A DNA stretch of 64,000 bases from Acidovorax sp. A1169 (GTDB lineage Bacteria > Pseudomonadota > Gammaproteobacteria > Burkholderiales > Burkholderiaceae_C), in assembly GCF_030704685.1 (NCBI RefSeq), contig NZ_JAUZDX010000001.1, positions 434,001 through 498,000 on the forward strand. The letters are read 5' to 3'. The notes below the pieces were generated by a model that saw only the letters and a program-made list of their open reading frames with translations, ran no database searches and had not been told where the DNA came from. The first letter of the stretch is position 1; the number at the start of each line of letters is the position of its first letter. The position numbers and the translations under genes are program-made. Below, piece after piece: positions 26,146 through 35,062 of this stretch.

Positions 26146-27189
26146 CTACATCACCCGCCCGTACCACCATACCGACAGGCTGGCTGCGAGCAGCGCCAGC
26201 ACGGCTCCGGCCAGCGCCAGCAGCGCCGAGATCTCGGTTTCCTTTTTCTCCACCGTGAGGCGCGAGCTCAGGGTCTCGTAGACCTTCTTGAGGTCGGCTG
26301 CCGTGGCGGCGTGGAAGTATTCGGCGGCGGTGCGGGTGGCCACGGCCTTCAGGGTCTCTTCGTCCAGCCGCACGCGCATCGACCAGCCCTCGAAGCCGAT
26401 GGTTTCGCCCTGCAGCGTGCCCACGCCCACGGTGTACACGCGAACGCCCCGGTCGGCAGCCCACTTGGCGGCTTCCAGCGGGTCCACCCCCGTGGTGCGC
26501 TGCCCGTCGGTCAGCATGATGATGGCGGCCGAGTTGTAGGAGCCTGGTGCGACGGGCGTGAAGGGCTTGGCGGCGTCCTGCTTGTTGAGCTCGTCCAGCG
26601 GGCGCGGTTTCATCGCCTGGCGCCCGCCCAAGGCCGAGATATCGATGCCGGCGTCGGGGAAGATGGTGGCCAGCGAGAGCATGATGCCGTTGCCCGTGGC
26701 CGTGCCGCGCTGCAGCTGAAAGCTGTCGATGGCCTTGACCAGGTCTTCGCGGCTTTGCGTGGGCAACTGGGCCAGCTGGGCGCTGCCGGCAAAGGCCACG
26801 ATGCCCACGCGCACATGGCGCGGCAGCTCGGCGATGAAGGCCTTGGCGGCGTCCTGCGCGGCGGTGATGCGGTCGGGCTGCACATCGGTGGCGCGCATGC
26901 TGCCCGAGACATCCATGGCCAGCATGATGGTCTGGTCCTGCGAGGGCAGGGTGATCACCGCCAGCGGCCGGGCTGCGGCCAGCAGCAGGGCCACCAGCGC
27001 CAGCAGAAAGAGAAACGGCGGAATGTGCCTGCGCAGGTGCTGTGCCGGGCCCATGGCCTCGCGCACCAGCGACAGGCTGGAGTAGCTCAGCGCGGTTTTC
27101 TTGCGCCGGTGCAGCAGCCACCAGTACAGCAGTACCAGCAGCGGCACGGCCAGCAGCAGCCAGAGCAGGGAGGGCCAGAGAAAGACCAT
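26146..27189 (-). CDS. VWA-domain membrane protein (BatA-like)
   Basis: About 347 aa from ATG 27189. Membrane helices lie at about residues 4-24 and 53-72 and at the C-terminus (about 322-342), with a von Willebrand A domain between. The MIDAS metal site is visible as LAMDVSGSMRA plus IIMLTDGQ. This is the arrangement of the BatA proteins that accompany MoxR ATPases. The gene is the last of a MoxR-DUF58-VWA run, 20 bases after DUF58. Such modules are generally linked to chaperone-like maturation of envelope or metal-dependent complexes; the client here is not evident. No BatB, BatD or TPR partner follows. Confidence 0.9.
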   Translation of the reverse strand: MVFLWPSLLWLLLAVPLLVLLYWWLLHRRKKTALSYSSLSLVREAMGPAQHLRRHIPPFLFLLALVALLLAAARPLAVITLPSQDQTIMLAMDVSGSMRATDVQPDRITAAQDAAKAFIAELPRHVRVGIVAFAGSAQLAQLPTQSREDLVKAIDSFQLQRGTATGNGIMLSLATIFPDAGIDISALGGRQAMKPRPLDELNKQDAAKPFTPVAPGSYNSAAIIMLTDGQRTTGVDPLEAAKWAADRGVRVYTVGVGTLQGETIGFEGWSMRVRLDEETLKAVATRTAAEYFHAATAADLKKVYETLSSRLTVEKKETEISALLALAGAVLALLAASLSVWWYGRVM

Positions 27190-27209
27190 GGTGGCGTGTC
27201 CTGTGGTTG

Positions 27210-28214
27210 TCAGGCGGCGGCCCGTGGGGCCGTCCATTGGAACGAGGGGTGCGTGGGCGGCCGCACGCGGTGCCGGCGCAGGTCCATGAAGCGCAGCAGT
27301 GCATCCACCAGGTCGTCGTCGGTGCGCAGCTCCAGCGTGTCGGCGCCGGCCTTGGCCAGGCCCTCGCGCAGCACGGCTTCGCGCTGGGCCGCCAGGCGGG
27401 CAAAGCGGTGGCGAAAGCCGCTGTCGTGCGTGTCCACCTGCAGCTGCTCGCCGCTTTCGGCGTCGCGCAGCGTGACCAGGCCCACATCGGGCAGCTCCAG
27501 CTCCAGCGGATCGAGCAGGCGCACGCTCACCACGTCATGCCGGCGGGCCAACTGGGCCAGGGGCTTTTCCCAGCCGGGGGCGCTGATGAAGTCGGACACC
27601 ACGAACACCGTGGAGCGGCGGCGCAAGGTGCCCAAAGCTCCCTGCAAAAGCAGGTGCAGCTCGGTGCTGCCCGATTGCAGTTGGGGCGCGGGCTTGAGCA
27701 ACTGGTGCACCAGGTGCAGCACATGGGCGCGGCCGCTGCGCGGGGGCAGCACGGTGTCCACGGCGCGTGTGTCGGCACCCCCTGCGCCGTAGAGCATGGC
27801 GCCCACGCGGTTGCCGTGGCGCGTGAGCAGGCGCGAGAGCACGGCCACGAAGCCGGTGAGGATGTCGCGCTTGGCGTTGCCCTGGGGGCCGAAGTTGACC
27901 GAAGGGCTCAGGTCCAGCAGGAACCAGGCGGACATCTCGCGGTCTTCGGTGAACACGCGCACGTGGGGGGTGTTCAGGCGCGCCGTCACATTCCAGTCGA
28001 TGTGGCGCACGTCGTCGTGGGGCTGGTACTCGCGCAGGTCCATGAGGTCCAGGCCGGCCCCGCGCATCAGCGTGCGGTAGTCGCCCTGCAGCAGCCCGTC
28101 GAGGCGGCGGATGACGCTCCACTCCAACTGCCGCAGCAGGCGGTCGGCCTCGCCAGGCAGGGTGGGCAGCGCGCGCGCGGCGGTGGCTGGGGTGTCAGGC
28201 GGCTTTTTGCTCAT
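27210..28214 (-). CDS. DUF58-domain protein
   Basis: About 334 aa, cytoplasmic. The DUF58 motif is RGAGLDLMDLREYQPHDDVRHIDWNVTAR (in parts: YQPHDDVRHIDWN), with a VWA-like core further on (WFLLDLSPSVNFG). The family nearly always accompanies a MoxR ATPase, as here. Its start lies inside the 3' end of the MoxR gene (20-base overlap), so the two are translationally coupled. Precise biochemical role unknown for the family. Confidence 0.92.
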   Translation of the reverse strand: MSKKPPDTPATAARALPTLPGEADRLLRQLEWSVIRRLDGLLQGDYRTLMRGAGLDLMDLREYQPHDDVRHIDWNVTARLNTPHVRVFTEDREMSAWFLLDLSPSVNFGPQGNAKRDILTGFVAVLSRLLTRHGNRVGAMLYGAGGADTRAVDTVLPPRSGRAHVLHLVHQLLKPAPQLQSGSTELHLLLQGALGTLRRRSTVFVVSDFISAPGWEKPLAQLARRHDVVSVRLLDPLELELPDVGLVTLRDAESGEQLQVDTHDSGFRHRFARLAAQREAVLREGLAKAGADTLELRTDDDLVDALLRFMDLRRHRVRPPTHPSFQWTAPRAAA

Positions 28215-29211
28215 GGTGCAATGGCTTGGCAGGGGCGGGCACCTTGGCCATGATGCGCGTGATCAGCGCATCGGCGTCCAGGCCCTCGGACAGCGCCTCG
28301 TACGACAGCGACAGCCGGTGGCGCAACACGTCGGCCGCCAGGTCCGTCATGTCTTCGGGCAGCACGTAGCTGCGCCCGCGCAGCATGGCCAGGGCCTGGG
28401 CGCCTTCGGCCAGGCAGATGGTGGCGCGCGGGCTGGCGCCGCAGGCAATGAAGGGCGCCAGGTCCTTGAGGTCGTGTCGGGCCGGTGCGCGCGTGGCGGC
28501 CACCAGCTTCACGGCATATTGCAGCAGCGAGGGGTCGACATACACGCTGCGGCATTCGGCCTGCAGCGTGGCCAACTGGGCCGTGGTGGCCACGGGCAGC
28601 ACCTGCACGGGATCGGCGAGCGCGCGCTGGGCGATCACGAATTCCTCTTCCTCGGTGGGGTAGTCGAGCAGCACCTTCATCATAAAGCGGTCCACCTGGG
28701 CTTCGGGCAGGGCGTAGGTGCCTTCGGTCTCGATGGGGTTCTGCGTGGCCATCACCAGAAAGGGAGAGGGCACCTTGTGCGTTTCGCCGGCAATCGTCAC
28801 CTGGCGCTCCTGCATCACTTCGAGCAGCGCGCTCTGTACCTTGGCGGGGGCGCGGTTGATTTCATCGGCCAGCAGCAGGTGGGTGAACACCGGGCCCAGC
28901 GAGGTGCTGAACTCGCCCGTCTTCTGGTTGTACATGCGCGTGCCCACCAGGTCGGCGGGCACCAGGTCGGGCGTGAACTGGATGCGCTTGAAGCTGCCCT
29001 GGATGGTGCTGGCCAGGGTCTTCACGGTGAGCGTCTTGGCCAGGCCCGGAACGCCCTCGACCAGCAGGTGGCCCTGGGCCAGCATGGCCACCATCACCCG
29101 CTCCAGGAAGCGGTCCTGACCGACCACGACGCGCTTGACTTCGTAGAGCACCTGCTCCATCAGCGTGGCGGTGGCGGCATTCGATGCAAACGGCTGCGGG
29201 GTCGATTCCAT
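28195..29211 (-). CDS. MoxR-family AAA+ ATPase
   Basis: About 338 aa. Walker A is unusual but typical of MoxR: GVPGLAKTLTVK; Walker B is LLADEINRAPAK; the sensor motif is VMATQNPIE, and ALPEAQVDRF follows. MoxR ATPases act as chaperones with DUF58 and VWA partners. The gene heads a three-gene run on the minus strand. The start is ATG 29211; a short gap (41 bases) separates it from the trypsin-like protease gene upstream, so that gene may be part of the same transcript. Confidence 0.94.
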   Translation of the reverse strand: MESTPQPFASNAATATLMEQVLYEVKRVVVGQDRFLERVMVAMLAQGHLLVEGVPGLAKTLTVKTLASTIQGSFKRIQFTPDLVPADLVGTRMYNQKTGEFSTSLGPVFTHLLLADEINRAPAKVQSALLEVMQERQVTIAGETHKVPSPFLVMATQNPIETEGTYALPEAQVDRFMMKVLLDYPTEEEEFVIAQRALADPVQVLPVATTAQLATLQAECRSVYVDPSLLQYAVKLVAATRAPARHDLKDLAPFIACGASPRATICLAEGAQALAMLRGRSYVLPEDMTDLAADVLRHRLSLSYEALSEGLDADALITRIMAKVPAPAKPLHHEQKAA

Positions 29212-29252
29212 GGGACTCCTTGCGAGGATGGGGTGCGTATTGAAAGGGGGGG

Positions 29253-30200
29253 TCAGAAGGGCGACATGCCCACGGCCGAGGCCGCGTTCTCGATGGGCAC
29301 GGCAAAGCCGATGCCGATGAAGGTGCGCGCCGGCGTGGGGTTCAGGATGGCGGTGACGATGCCGATCACCTCGCCATCCATGGTGACCAGCGGGCCGCCC
29401 GAGTTGCCGGGGTTGGCCGCCGCGTCGAACTGGATCAGGTTGCCCAGCTCGCGCTTGCCTTCGGGCGAGGTGAACTGGCGCCCCAGGCCCGAGATCACGC
29501 CCGCCGAGGCCGATGGGCCGATGCCGAAGGGAAATCCCACCACGGCGACCTGGTCGCCGGGGCGCAAATCATTGGTGGAACGCAGGGAGGCCGCCTCCAG
29601 GTCGTCGGGCACCTTGTGGGCCTGGAGCACGGCCAAGTCGTTTTCGGGCTGCACGCCGGTGATGGTGGCCGTGGTCTGCAGCCCGTCGTGGAAGGTCAGC
29701 TGGATGCGGTCGGACCCCTGCACCACATGCAGGTTGGTGAGGATGACGCCCTTGTCGACGATCACCACGCCCGTGCCCACGCCGCGCTCGACCTCGTCCT
29801 TGCCGTTCTTGCTGCGCCCGAAGCCCACCACGCGCACCACCGAGGGGGCGATGGTCTCCACGGCCCGTGCCGCCGCCGAGGGCAGGGTGGTGGTTTCCAG
29901 CGTGCGCAGCACCGCCTGGTCGATGTCTTCCTGGGTGAGCTTGCGGGGCACGCTGCGCTGGTTCAGCCACACGCTGGTGACGAGCAGTGCGGCCAGCAGC
30001 AGCAAGGCACCCCAGAGGGCGTAGAGGTTGCGGCGCGACAGCGTGACCGCCTGGGACCTGCCGGCAGGCTGGCTGAGGGATGGCGCCGCGACGGGCGCCG
30101 CCTGGGCTACCGGTTCCGAGGGCGCAGCATCGCTCGGGGCCGCGGCCCCGGCAGGGCGGCGGGCGGGGCGGGAGCTGCTGTAGACAGTGGGTCTGGGCAT
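29253..30200 (-). CDS. membrane-anchored trypsin-like (HtrA/DegS-type) serine protease without PDZ
   Basis: About 315 aa. An Ala/Pro-rich cytoplasmic leader is followed by one membrane helix (about residues 53-75) and a trypsin fold. The catalytic triad is seen as TNLHVVQGS (His), ENDLAVLQ (Asp) and NPGNSGGPL (Ser). HtrA/DegS proteins usually carry PDZ domains after the protease; the sequence ends almost directly after it, so none is present. Expected to face the periplasm and act in envelope quality control or signalling (inference). Located upstream of the MoxR gene on the same strand. Confidence 0.9.
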   Translation of the reverse strand: MPRPTVYSSSRPARRPAGAAAPSDAAPSEPVAQAAPVAAPSLSQPAGRSQAVTLSRRNLYALWGALLLLAALLVTSVWLNQRSVPRKLTQEDIDQAVLRTLETTTLPSAAARAVETIAPSVVRVVGFGRSKNGKDEVERGVGTGVVIVDKGVILTNLHVVQGSDRIQLTFHDGLQTTATITGVQPENDLAVLQAHKVPDDLEAASLRSTNDLRPGDQVAVVGFPFGIGPSASAGVISGLGRQFTSPEGKRELGNLIQFDAAANPGNSGGPLVTMDGEVIGIVTAILNPTPARTFIGIGFAVPIENAASAVGMSPF

Positions 30201-30304
30201 CCTGTCACCTTCCGGTACACCATGGCGCGGTGCATGGTTTCACAGTAGCACGGATCGCGGGCCTGTGCACACCCTGGGGCTTCATCCATCGTGCATCATG
30301 CTGC

Positions 30305-31165
30305 ATGAGCTTCTGGATAGACACCCATTGCCACCTCGATGCCCCCGAGCTGGCGCCCGATGTGAATGCCGTGCGCGACCACGCCCGCCAGGCCGGCGTA
30401 GGGCATTGCGTGCTGCCTGCGGTGGCGCGTGCCAATTGGGAGGCCGTGCGCACCCTTGCGCACCAGTATGGGGACAGCTACGCCTTGGGCATCCATCCCC
30501 TGTACACCGGACATGCCGCAGATGGCGACCTTGAACTGCTTGGGCAAGCGCTGGCGCAGCACCGGGAGGACCCGCGCCTCGTCGCCGTGGGCGAGATCGG
30601 GCTCGACTATTTCGTGCCTGGGCTGGATCCGGCCCGCCAGGAGCACTTCTACCGCGCGCAGCTCCAGCTGGCGCGGCGCTTCGACCTGCCTGTGATCCTG
30701 CACGTGCGCCGCTCGGCCGACCGGCTGCTCAAGGCCTTGCGCGAGGTCAAGGGCCTGTCGGGCATTGCCCATGCCTTCAATGGCAGCGAGCAGCAGGCCC
30801 AGGCCTTCGTGGACCTGGGTTTCAAGCTCGGCTTTGGCGGGGCCGTCACCTACGACCGAGCCCTGCAGCTGCGCCGCCTGGCCACCCAACTGCCGCTCGC
30901 ATGCCTGGTGATGGAGACCGATTCCCCCGACATCCCCCCGCACTGGCTCTACACCACCGCCGCCGAGCGCGACGCGGGCCGGCCCCAGGGGCGCAACACC
31001 CCGGGCGAGTTGCCGCGCATCGGCGAGGTGGTGGCCGAACTGCGCGGCATGACCGTGCAGGCGCTGGCCGAGGCCTGCACCGCCAACGCGCTGGCGGCCC
31101 TGCCGCGCGTGGCCTCGCTGCTCCAGTCCCGGCAGGGTGTGTCACGGTCTTTTACCGATTCGTGA
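30305..31165 (+). CDS. tatD: TatD-family metal-dependent DNase
   Basis: About 286 aa from ATG 30305; longer in-frame openings run into the divergent protease gene. Metal ligands are seen in DTHCHLD (start), GEIGLDYF, VILHVRRS, and TDSPDIPPH near the C-terminus. TatD enzymes are 3'-5' exonucleases or DNases linked to DNA repair and turnover. I see no strong ribosome-binding site (TGCTGC). Downstream there is an AT-rich gap of about 70 bases before the DNA glycosylase gene. Confidence 0.9.
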   Translation: MSFWIDTHCHLDAPELAPDVNAVRDHARQAGVGHCVLPAVARANWEAVRTLAHQYGDSYALGIHPLYTGHAADGDLELLGQALAQHREDPRLVAVGEIGLDYFVPGLDPARQEHFYRAQLQLARRFDLPVILHVRRSADRLLKALREVKGLSGIAHAFNGSEQQAQAFVDLGFKLGFGGAVTYDRALQLRRLATQLPLACLVMETDSPDIPPHWLYTTAAERDAGRPQGRNTPGELPRIGEVVAELRGMTVQALAEACTANALAALPRVASLLQSRQGVSRSFTDS

Positions 31166-31236
31166 CGATCGATCTGGGGTTTTAGCTATATATTTGATAG
31201 TGATCGGATGCCCGTGCATCCGGCTCTCCACGCCGC

Positions 31237-31794
31237 ATGCCTGCCCCCATCAACCCGTTGCCACCCGAAGATCCCGACGCTCCCGCCCCCCGGCTGGTCG
31301 GACTGCCCGCCGTGGTGTCCGCCCGCACCGTCGTCCTGGTGCTGGGCAGCTTCCCTGGTGCGGCCTCGCTGCGCGCGCAGCAGTACTACGGCCACCCGCA
31401 GAACCACTTCTGGCGCATCCTGCAGGCCATCTGGCCACGGCACCCTCTGCCCGGTCCTGCCGGACCCGCCAGCTATGCCCTGCGCTGCGAGTGGCTGCTG
31501 GCGCGCGGCCTGGGCCTGTGGGACGTGTATGCCAGCTGCGAGCGCGAGGGCAGCCTGGACGCCGACATCCGCCATGCCGTGGTGAACGACTTCGCCTCGC
31601 TGCGCGCCGTGGCACCGCGCCTGGCCGCCATCGCCCACAATGGGGGGGAGAGCTTCAAGCACGCCGCACGCACCGCAGCCCTGGGCGTGCCGGTGTACAA
31701 ACTGCCGTCCACCAGCCCGGCCAATGCCTCGTGGAGCTTCGAGCGCAAACTGAGCGTGTGGGCCGAACTCATGGCCCGCCACCAATTGACCTGA
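31237..31794 (+). CDS. uracil-DNA-glycosylase superfamily protein, hypoxanthine/deoxyinosine type
   Basis: About 185 aa. The superfamily motif 1 is LGSFPGAASLRAQQYYGHPQ, with the GSFPG form used by the hypoxanthine-DNA glycosylase group (family 6), and a later STSPANA matches its motif 2. These enzymes excise deaminated bases from DNA. The start is ATG 31237; the gene abuts the spermidine-synthase-like gene, whose ATG is the next base after its TGA. Both are likely co-transcribed; whether tatD is too is less clear. Confidence 0.8.
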   Translation: MPAPINPLPPEDPDAPAPRLVGLPAVVSARTVVLVLGSFPGAASLRAQQYYGHPQNHFWRILQAIWPRHPLPGPAGPASYALRCEWLLARGLGLWDVYASCEREGSLDADIRHAVVNDFASLRAVAPRLAAIAHNGGESFKHAARTAALGVPVYKLPSTSPANASWSFERKLSVWAELMARHQLT

Positions 31795-32556
31795 ATGACC
31801 CGCAAGAAAACCAGCCCCATCGAACTGCCCGAAGTCAGCGTCTCCGACGATGGCGAGGTGCGCCACCTGCACCTGGGAACGCCCTGGATCCAGGGCTCCA
31901 TGCGCGTGGCCGAACCCTTCGTGCTGGAGCTCGAATATGTGCAGCGCATGATGGCCTGGCTGCTCTTCGTCGAGCCCGCTTTGGTGAGCAAGCGCCACGC
32001 CATGCAGCTGGGCCTCGGTGCCGGGGCCATCACCAAGTTCTGCCACAAGAAGCTGCGCCTGTGCGCCACGGCCATCGAGCTCAACCCGCAGGTGGTGGCC
32101 GTGTGCCGCCAGTGGTTCAAGCTGCCGCCCGACGGCCCCAAGCTGCGCGTGGTGCTGGCCGATGCGGCCAAGGAGATCCAAAACCCCATGTGGCTGGGCA
32201 CGGTCGATGCGCTGGCGGTGGACCTGTACGACCACGATGCAGCAGCCCCCGTGCTCGACAGCCCCGATTTCTACGCCGACTGCCGTGCCCTGCTGACCGA
32301 GGACGGCAGCATGACCGTGAACCTGTTCGGCCGCTCCTCGAGCTACGAGAAGAGCTTGAAGAGCATGGCCAGCGCCTTTGGCGACGATGCGCTGTGGGCC
32401 TTCAAGCCCACGCGCGAAGGCAACACCGTGGTGCTGGCCCATCGCAACCCCACGCGCCCCAAGCGCACTGAGCTGGCCGCCCGTGCCGAGGCCATCCAGG
32501 AGCGCTGGGGCCTGCCCACCACCAAGTGGATGCGCGTTTTCAAGCCGGTTGCCTGA
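31795..32556 (+). CDS. spermidine-synthase-like methyltransferase-fold protein
   Basis: About 253 aa. A Rossmann-type nucleotide fold is seen in AMQLGLGAGAITKFCHKK (glycine-rich loop), CATAIELNP (acidic residue of strand 2) and VDALAVDLYDHDAAAP. This fits the spermidine synthase/SpeE superfamily, but the usual polyamine-binding motifs are not clear and no S-adenosylmethionine decarboxylase is nearby, so the substrate is unknown. Begins directly after the stop of the glycosylase gene, with zero spacing. Confidence 0.75.
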   Translation: MTRKKTSPIELPEVSVSDDGEVRHLHLGTPWIQGSMRVAEPFVLELEYVQRMMAWLLFVEPALVSKRHAMQLGLGAGAITKFCHKKLRLCATAIELNPQVVAVCRQWFKLPPDGPKLRVVLADAAKEIQNPMWLGTVDALAVDLYDHDAAAPVLDSPDFYADCRALLTEDGSMTVNLFGRSSSYEKSLKSMASAFGDDALWAFKPTREGNTVVLAHRNPTRPKRTELAARAEAIQERWGLPTTKWMRVFKPVA

Positions 32557-32616
32557 ACATGCTGCACCCGAGTCCTTCGTCCTGCCCCGTCCATCCCCTC
32601 TGAGAGGTCTGCAGAC

Positions 32617-34425
32617 ATGAGCACCGCCGTCATCCCCCCCGTCCCCGCCGCCAAGGCGGCCATCAAGCCGGTCAACCATATCGGGCCCGTTGACTGGCGC
32701 CGCATGGTCGAATGGCTGAGCGCCGATGGCGTGATCTCCCAGGAGGAGGCGCAGCGCACCATTGCCCGCTGCTCGCAGGCCGAAAGCTCGCAGCCGGCCC
32801 TGGTCCGGCTGGCCGCCGTGGCCATGACGCGCGCCTCCGATGGCAAGCCGCTGGACATCGAACTGCTCACCGAGTACCTGGCGCAGCGCGCTGGCCTGCC
32901 CTACATGCGCATCGACCCGCTTCGGGTGGACGTGGGCCGGGTCGCCGACACCATGAGCGCTACCTACGCCGAGCGCCACAAGGTGCTGCCCGTGCAGGTG
33001 ACCCCCAAGGAGGTGGTGGTGGCCACGGCCGAGCCCTTCGTCGATGACTGGGTGGCCGAGGTCGAGCGCCAGGCGCGCCGCACGGTGCGCCGCGTGGTGG
33101 CCAACCCGCAGGACATCCACCGCTTCACGGCCGAGTTCTTCGCGCTGGCCAAATCCGTGCGCGCCGCGCAGAAGGCGGGTGGCGCATCGGGCGGCAGCAG
33201 CTTCGAGCAACTGGTGGAGCTGGGGCGCAGCAACAAGCAGCTCGACGCCAACGACCAGGGCGTGGTCAAGGTGGTGGACTGGCTCTGGCAGTACGCCTTC
33301 GACCAGCGTGCCAGCGACATCCACCTGGAGCCGCGGCGCGAGCAGGGGGTGATCCGCTTTCGCATCGACGGCGTGCTGCACCCGGTCTACCAGATGCCCA
33401 TGGGTGTGCACAACGCGATGATCTCGCGCATCAAGCTGCTGGGCCGCATCGACGTGGTGGAAAAGCGCCGCCCCCAGGACGGCCGCATCAAGACCCGCAA
33501 CCAGCGCGGCGACGAGGTGGAAATGCGCCTGTCCACGCTGCCCACCGCCTTCGGCGAAAAGATGGTGATGCGGATCTTCGACCCGGACAACACCGTCAAG
33601 GACCTCGATGCACTGGGCTTTGCGCAGCACGACGCGGCGCGCTGGGAGGCGCTGGTCAAGCGCCCGCACGGCATCATCCTGGTGACCGGGCCCACGGGCT
33701 CGGGCAAGACCACCACGCTGTACTCCACGCTCAAGCGCGTGGCCACGGAAGAGGTCAATGTGAGCACGGTGGAGGACCCGATCGAAATGATCGAGCCGAG
33801 CTTCAACCAGACCCAGGTGCAGCCGCAACTCGATTTCAATTTCGCCGAAGGCCTGCGCGCGCTGATGCGGCAGGACCCGGACATCATCATGGTCGGCGAA
33901 ATCCGCGACCTGGAGACGGCCGAGATGGCCATCCAGGCGGCGCTCACGGGCCACCTGGTGTTCTCCACGCTGCACACCAACGACGCGCCGTCGGCCATCA
34001 CCCGCATGATGGAACTGGGGGTGCCCTCGTACCTCATCAACGCCACGCTGCTCGGCGTGCTCGCGCAGCGCCTGGTGCGCACCTTCTGCAAGCAGTGCAA
34101 GCAAAAGGACGAGTCGGCCGACCGCGAGGCGCTCAGCGCCTTCATCAAGCCCTGGAAGCTCAGCGGTGCCTACCAGCCCTACAAGGCCGTGGGATGCGTG
34201 GACTGCCGCATGACCGGTTTTCAGGGCCGCATGGGGCTGTATGAACTGCTCACGGTGAGCGAGGCGCTCAAGGACAAGATCACCACCGCGCCCTCGATGG
34301 AAGCCCTGCGCCGCCAGGCCATCACCGACGGCATGCGGCCCCTGCGCCTGGCCGGTGCGCTGCGGGTGGCAGAGGGGCTCACGACGATCGAGGAAGTGAT
34401 GTCCGCGACGCCGCCCATGGACTGA
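32617..34425 (+). CDS. GspE/PilB-type secretion or pilus ATPase
   Basis: About 602 aa. An N-terminal GspE-like domain (about 1-165) is followed by the ATPase: Walker A GPTGSGKTTTLYSTL, the Asp box/Walker B DPDIIMVGEIRDLETAE, and the His box LTGHLVFSTLHTND. A tetracysteine zinc motif (CKQC ... CVDC) is retained. Such ATPases drive type II secretion or type IV pilus extension, yet no other secretion or pilus gene is in the window. The start is ATG 32617, after GAGAGG. Confidence 0.93.
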   Translation: MSTAVIPPVPAAKAAIKPVNHIGPVDWRRMVEWLSADGVISQEEAQRTIARCSQAESSQPALVRLAAVAMTRASDGKPLDIELLTEYLAQRAGLPYMRIDPLRVDVGRVADTMSATYAERHKVLPVQVTPKEVVVATAEPFVDDWVAEVERQARRTVRRVVANPQDIHRFTAEFFALAKSVRAAQKAGGASGGSSFEQLVELGRSNKQLDANDQGVVKVVDWLWQYAFDQRASDIHLEPRREQGVIRFRIDGVLHPVYQMPMGVHNAMISRIKLLGRIDVVEKRRPQDGRIKTRNQRGDEVEMRLSTLPTAFGEKMVMRIFDPDNTVKDLDALGFAQHDAARWEALVKRPHGIILVTGPTGSGKTTTLYSTLKRVATEEVNVSTVEDPIEMIEPSFNQTQVQPQLDFNFAEGLRALMRQDPDIIMVGEIRDLETAEMAIQAALTGHLVFSTLHTNDAPSAITRMMELGVPSYLINATLLGVLAQRLVRTFCKQCKQKDESADREALSAFIKPWKLSGAYQPYKAVGCVDCRMTGFQGRMGLYELLTVSEALKDKITTAPSMEALRRQAITDGMRPLRLAGALRVAEGLTTIEEVMSATPPMD

Positions 34426-34555
34426 TTTGAGGGCTCCGTACAGAGGGAAAACGCGCAGTCCCGAGTGTTACCGGGTGTAGGTGGAATCCACATCCGACAG
34501 GCCTCCTGTTGCCAGCACAATCGCACGGTTGTGAAATCCGCATAGGAGACATATC

Positions 34556-35044
34556 GTGCAAATCAAAAGTCAGAAAGACTTTTTTTCCGGCCTGGTGTTC
34601 ATGGGCGTCGGGGTCGCGTTTGCGTGGGGAGCCACCACGTACAACGTCGGCAACGGTGCCCGCATGGGACCCGGTTACTTCCCGCTCATGCTGGGCATAC
34701 TGCTCGCCATCATCGGCAGCGTGATCACCTTCAAGGCCACTGCGGTTGAAACGGTGGGCGGCGACAAGATCGGCAAGTGGGCCTGGAAGCCGCTGTTCTT
34801 CATCCTGGCTGCCAACTTCACGTTCGGCATCCTGCTGGGCGGCTTGCCCAGCCTCGGGGTCCCCGCCATGGGCTTGATCGTCGGCATCTATGCGCTGACC
34901 TTCATCTCCAGCCTGGCGGGCAACGAGTTCAAGGCGCGCGACGTCTTCATTCTTGCCACCGTGCTGGCCATTGGCAGCTACGTGGCATTCGTCTGGGCGC
35001 TGAAGCTTCAGTTCCCGGTGTGGCCCAGTTTCATTTCCGGTTAA
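34556..35044 (+). CDS. tripartite tricarboxylate transporter, small permease TctB
   Basis: About 162 aa with four membrane helices (e.g. GLVFMGVGVAFAWGATTY at the N-terminus and IGSYVAFVWALKLQFPVW at the end). It begins at GTG 34556, six bases after AGGAGA. TctB is the small membrane subunit of TTT transporters, working with TctA and a periplasmic TctC binding protein. It lies 18 bases before tctA and follows the GspE-type gene after 130 bases. No TctC gene is present on either side. Confidence 0.9.
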   Translation: MQIKSQKDFFSGLVFMGVGVAFAWGATTYNVGNGARMGPGYFPLMLGILLAIIGSVITFKATAVETVGGDKIGKWAWKPLFFILAANFTFGILLGGLPSLGVPAMGLIVGIYALTFISSLAGNEFKARDVFILATVLAIGSYVAFVWALKLQFPVWPSFISG

Positions 35045-35062
35045 GGCAGGAGCATCCACACC

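Noticed and set aside
31170-31236. AT-rich stretch TAGCTATATATTTGATAG as a promoter or repeat
   Set aside because: No acceptable -35/-10 pair and no second copy in the window.
34481-34491. GTGGAATCCAC palindrome before tctB as an operator
   Set aside because: Eleven bases only, no regulator gene beside it, and such short palindromes are frequent by chance.
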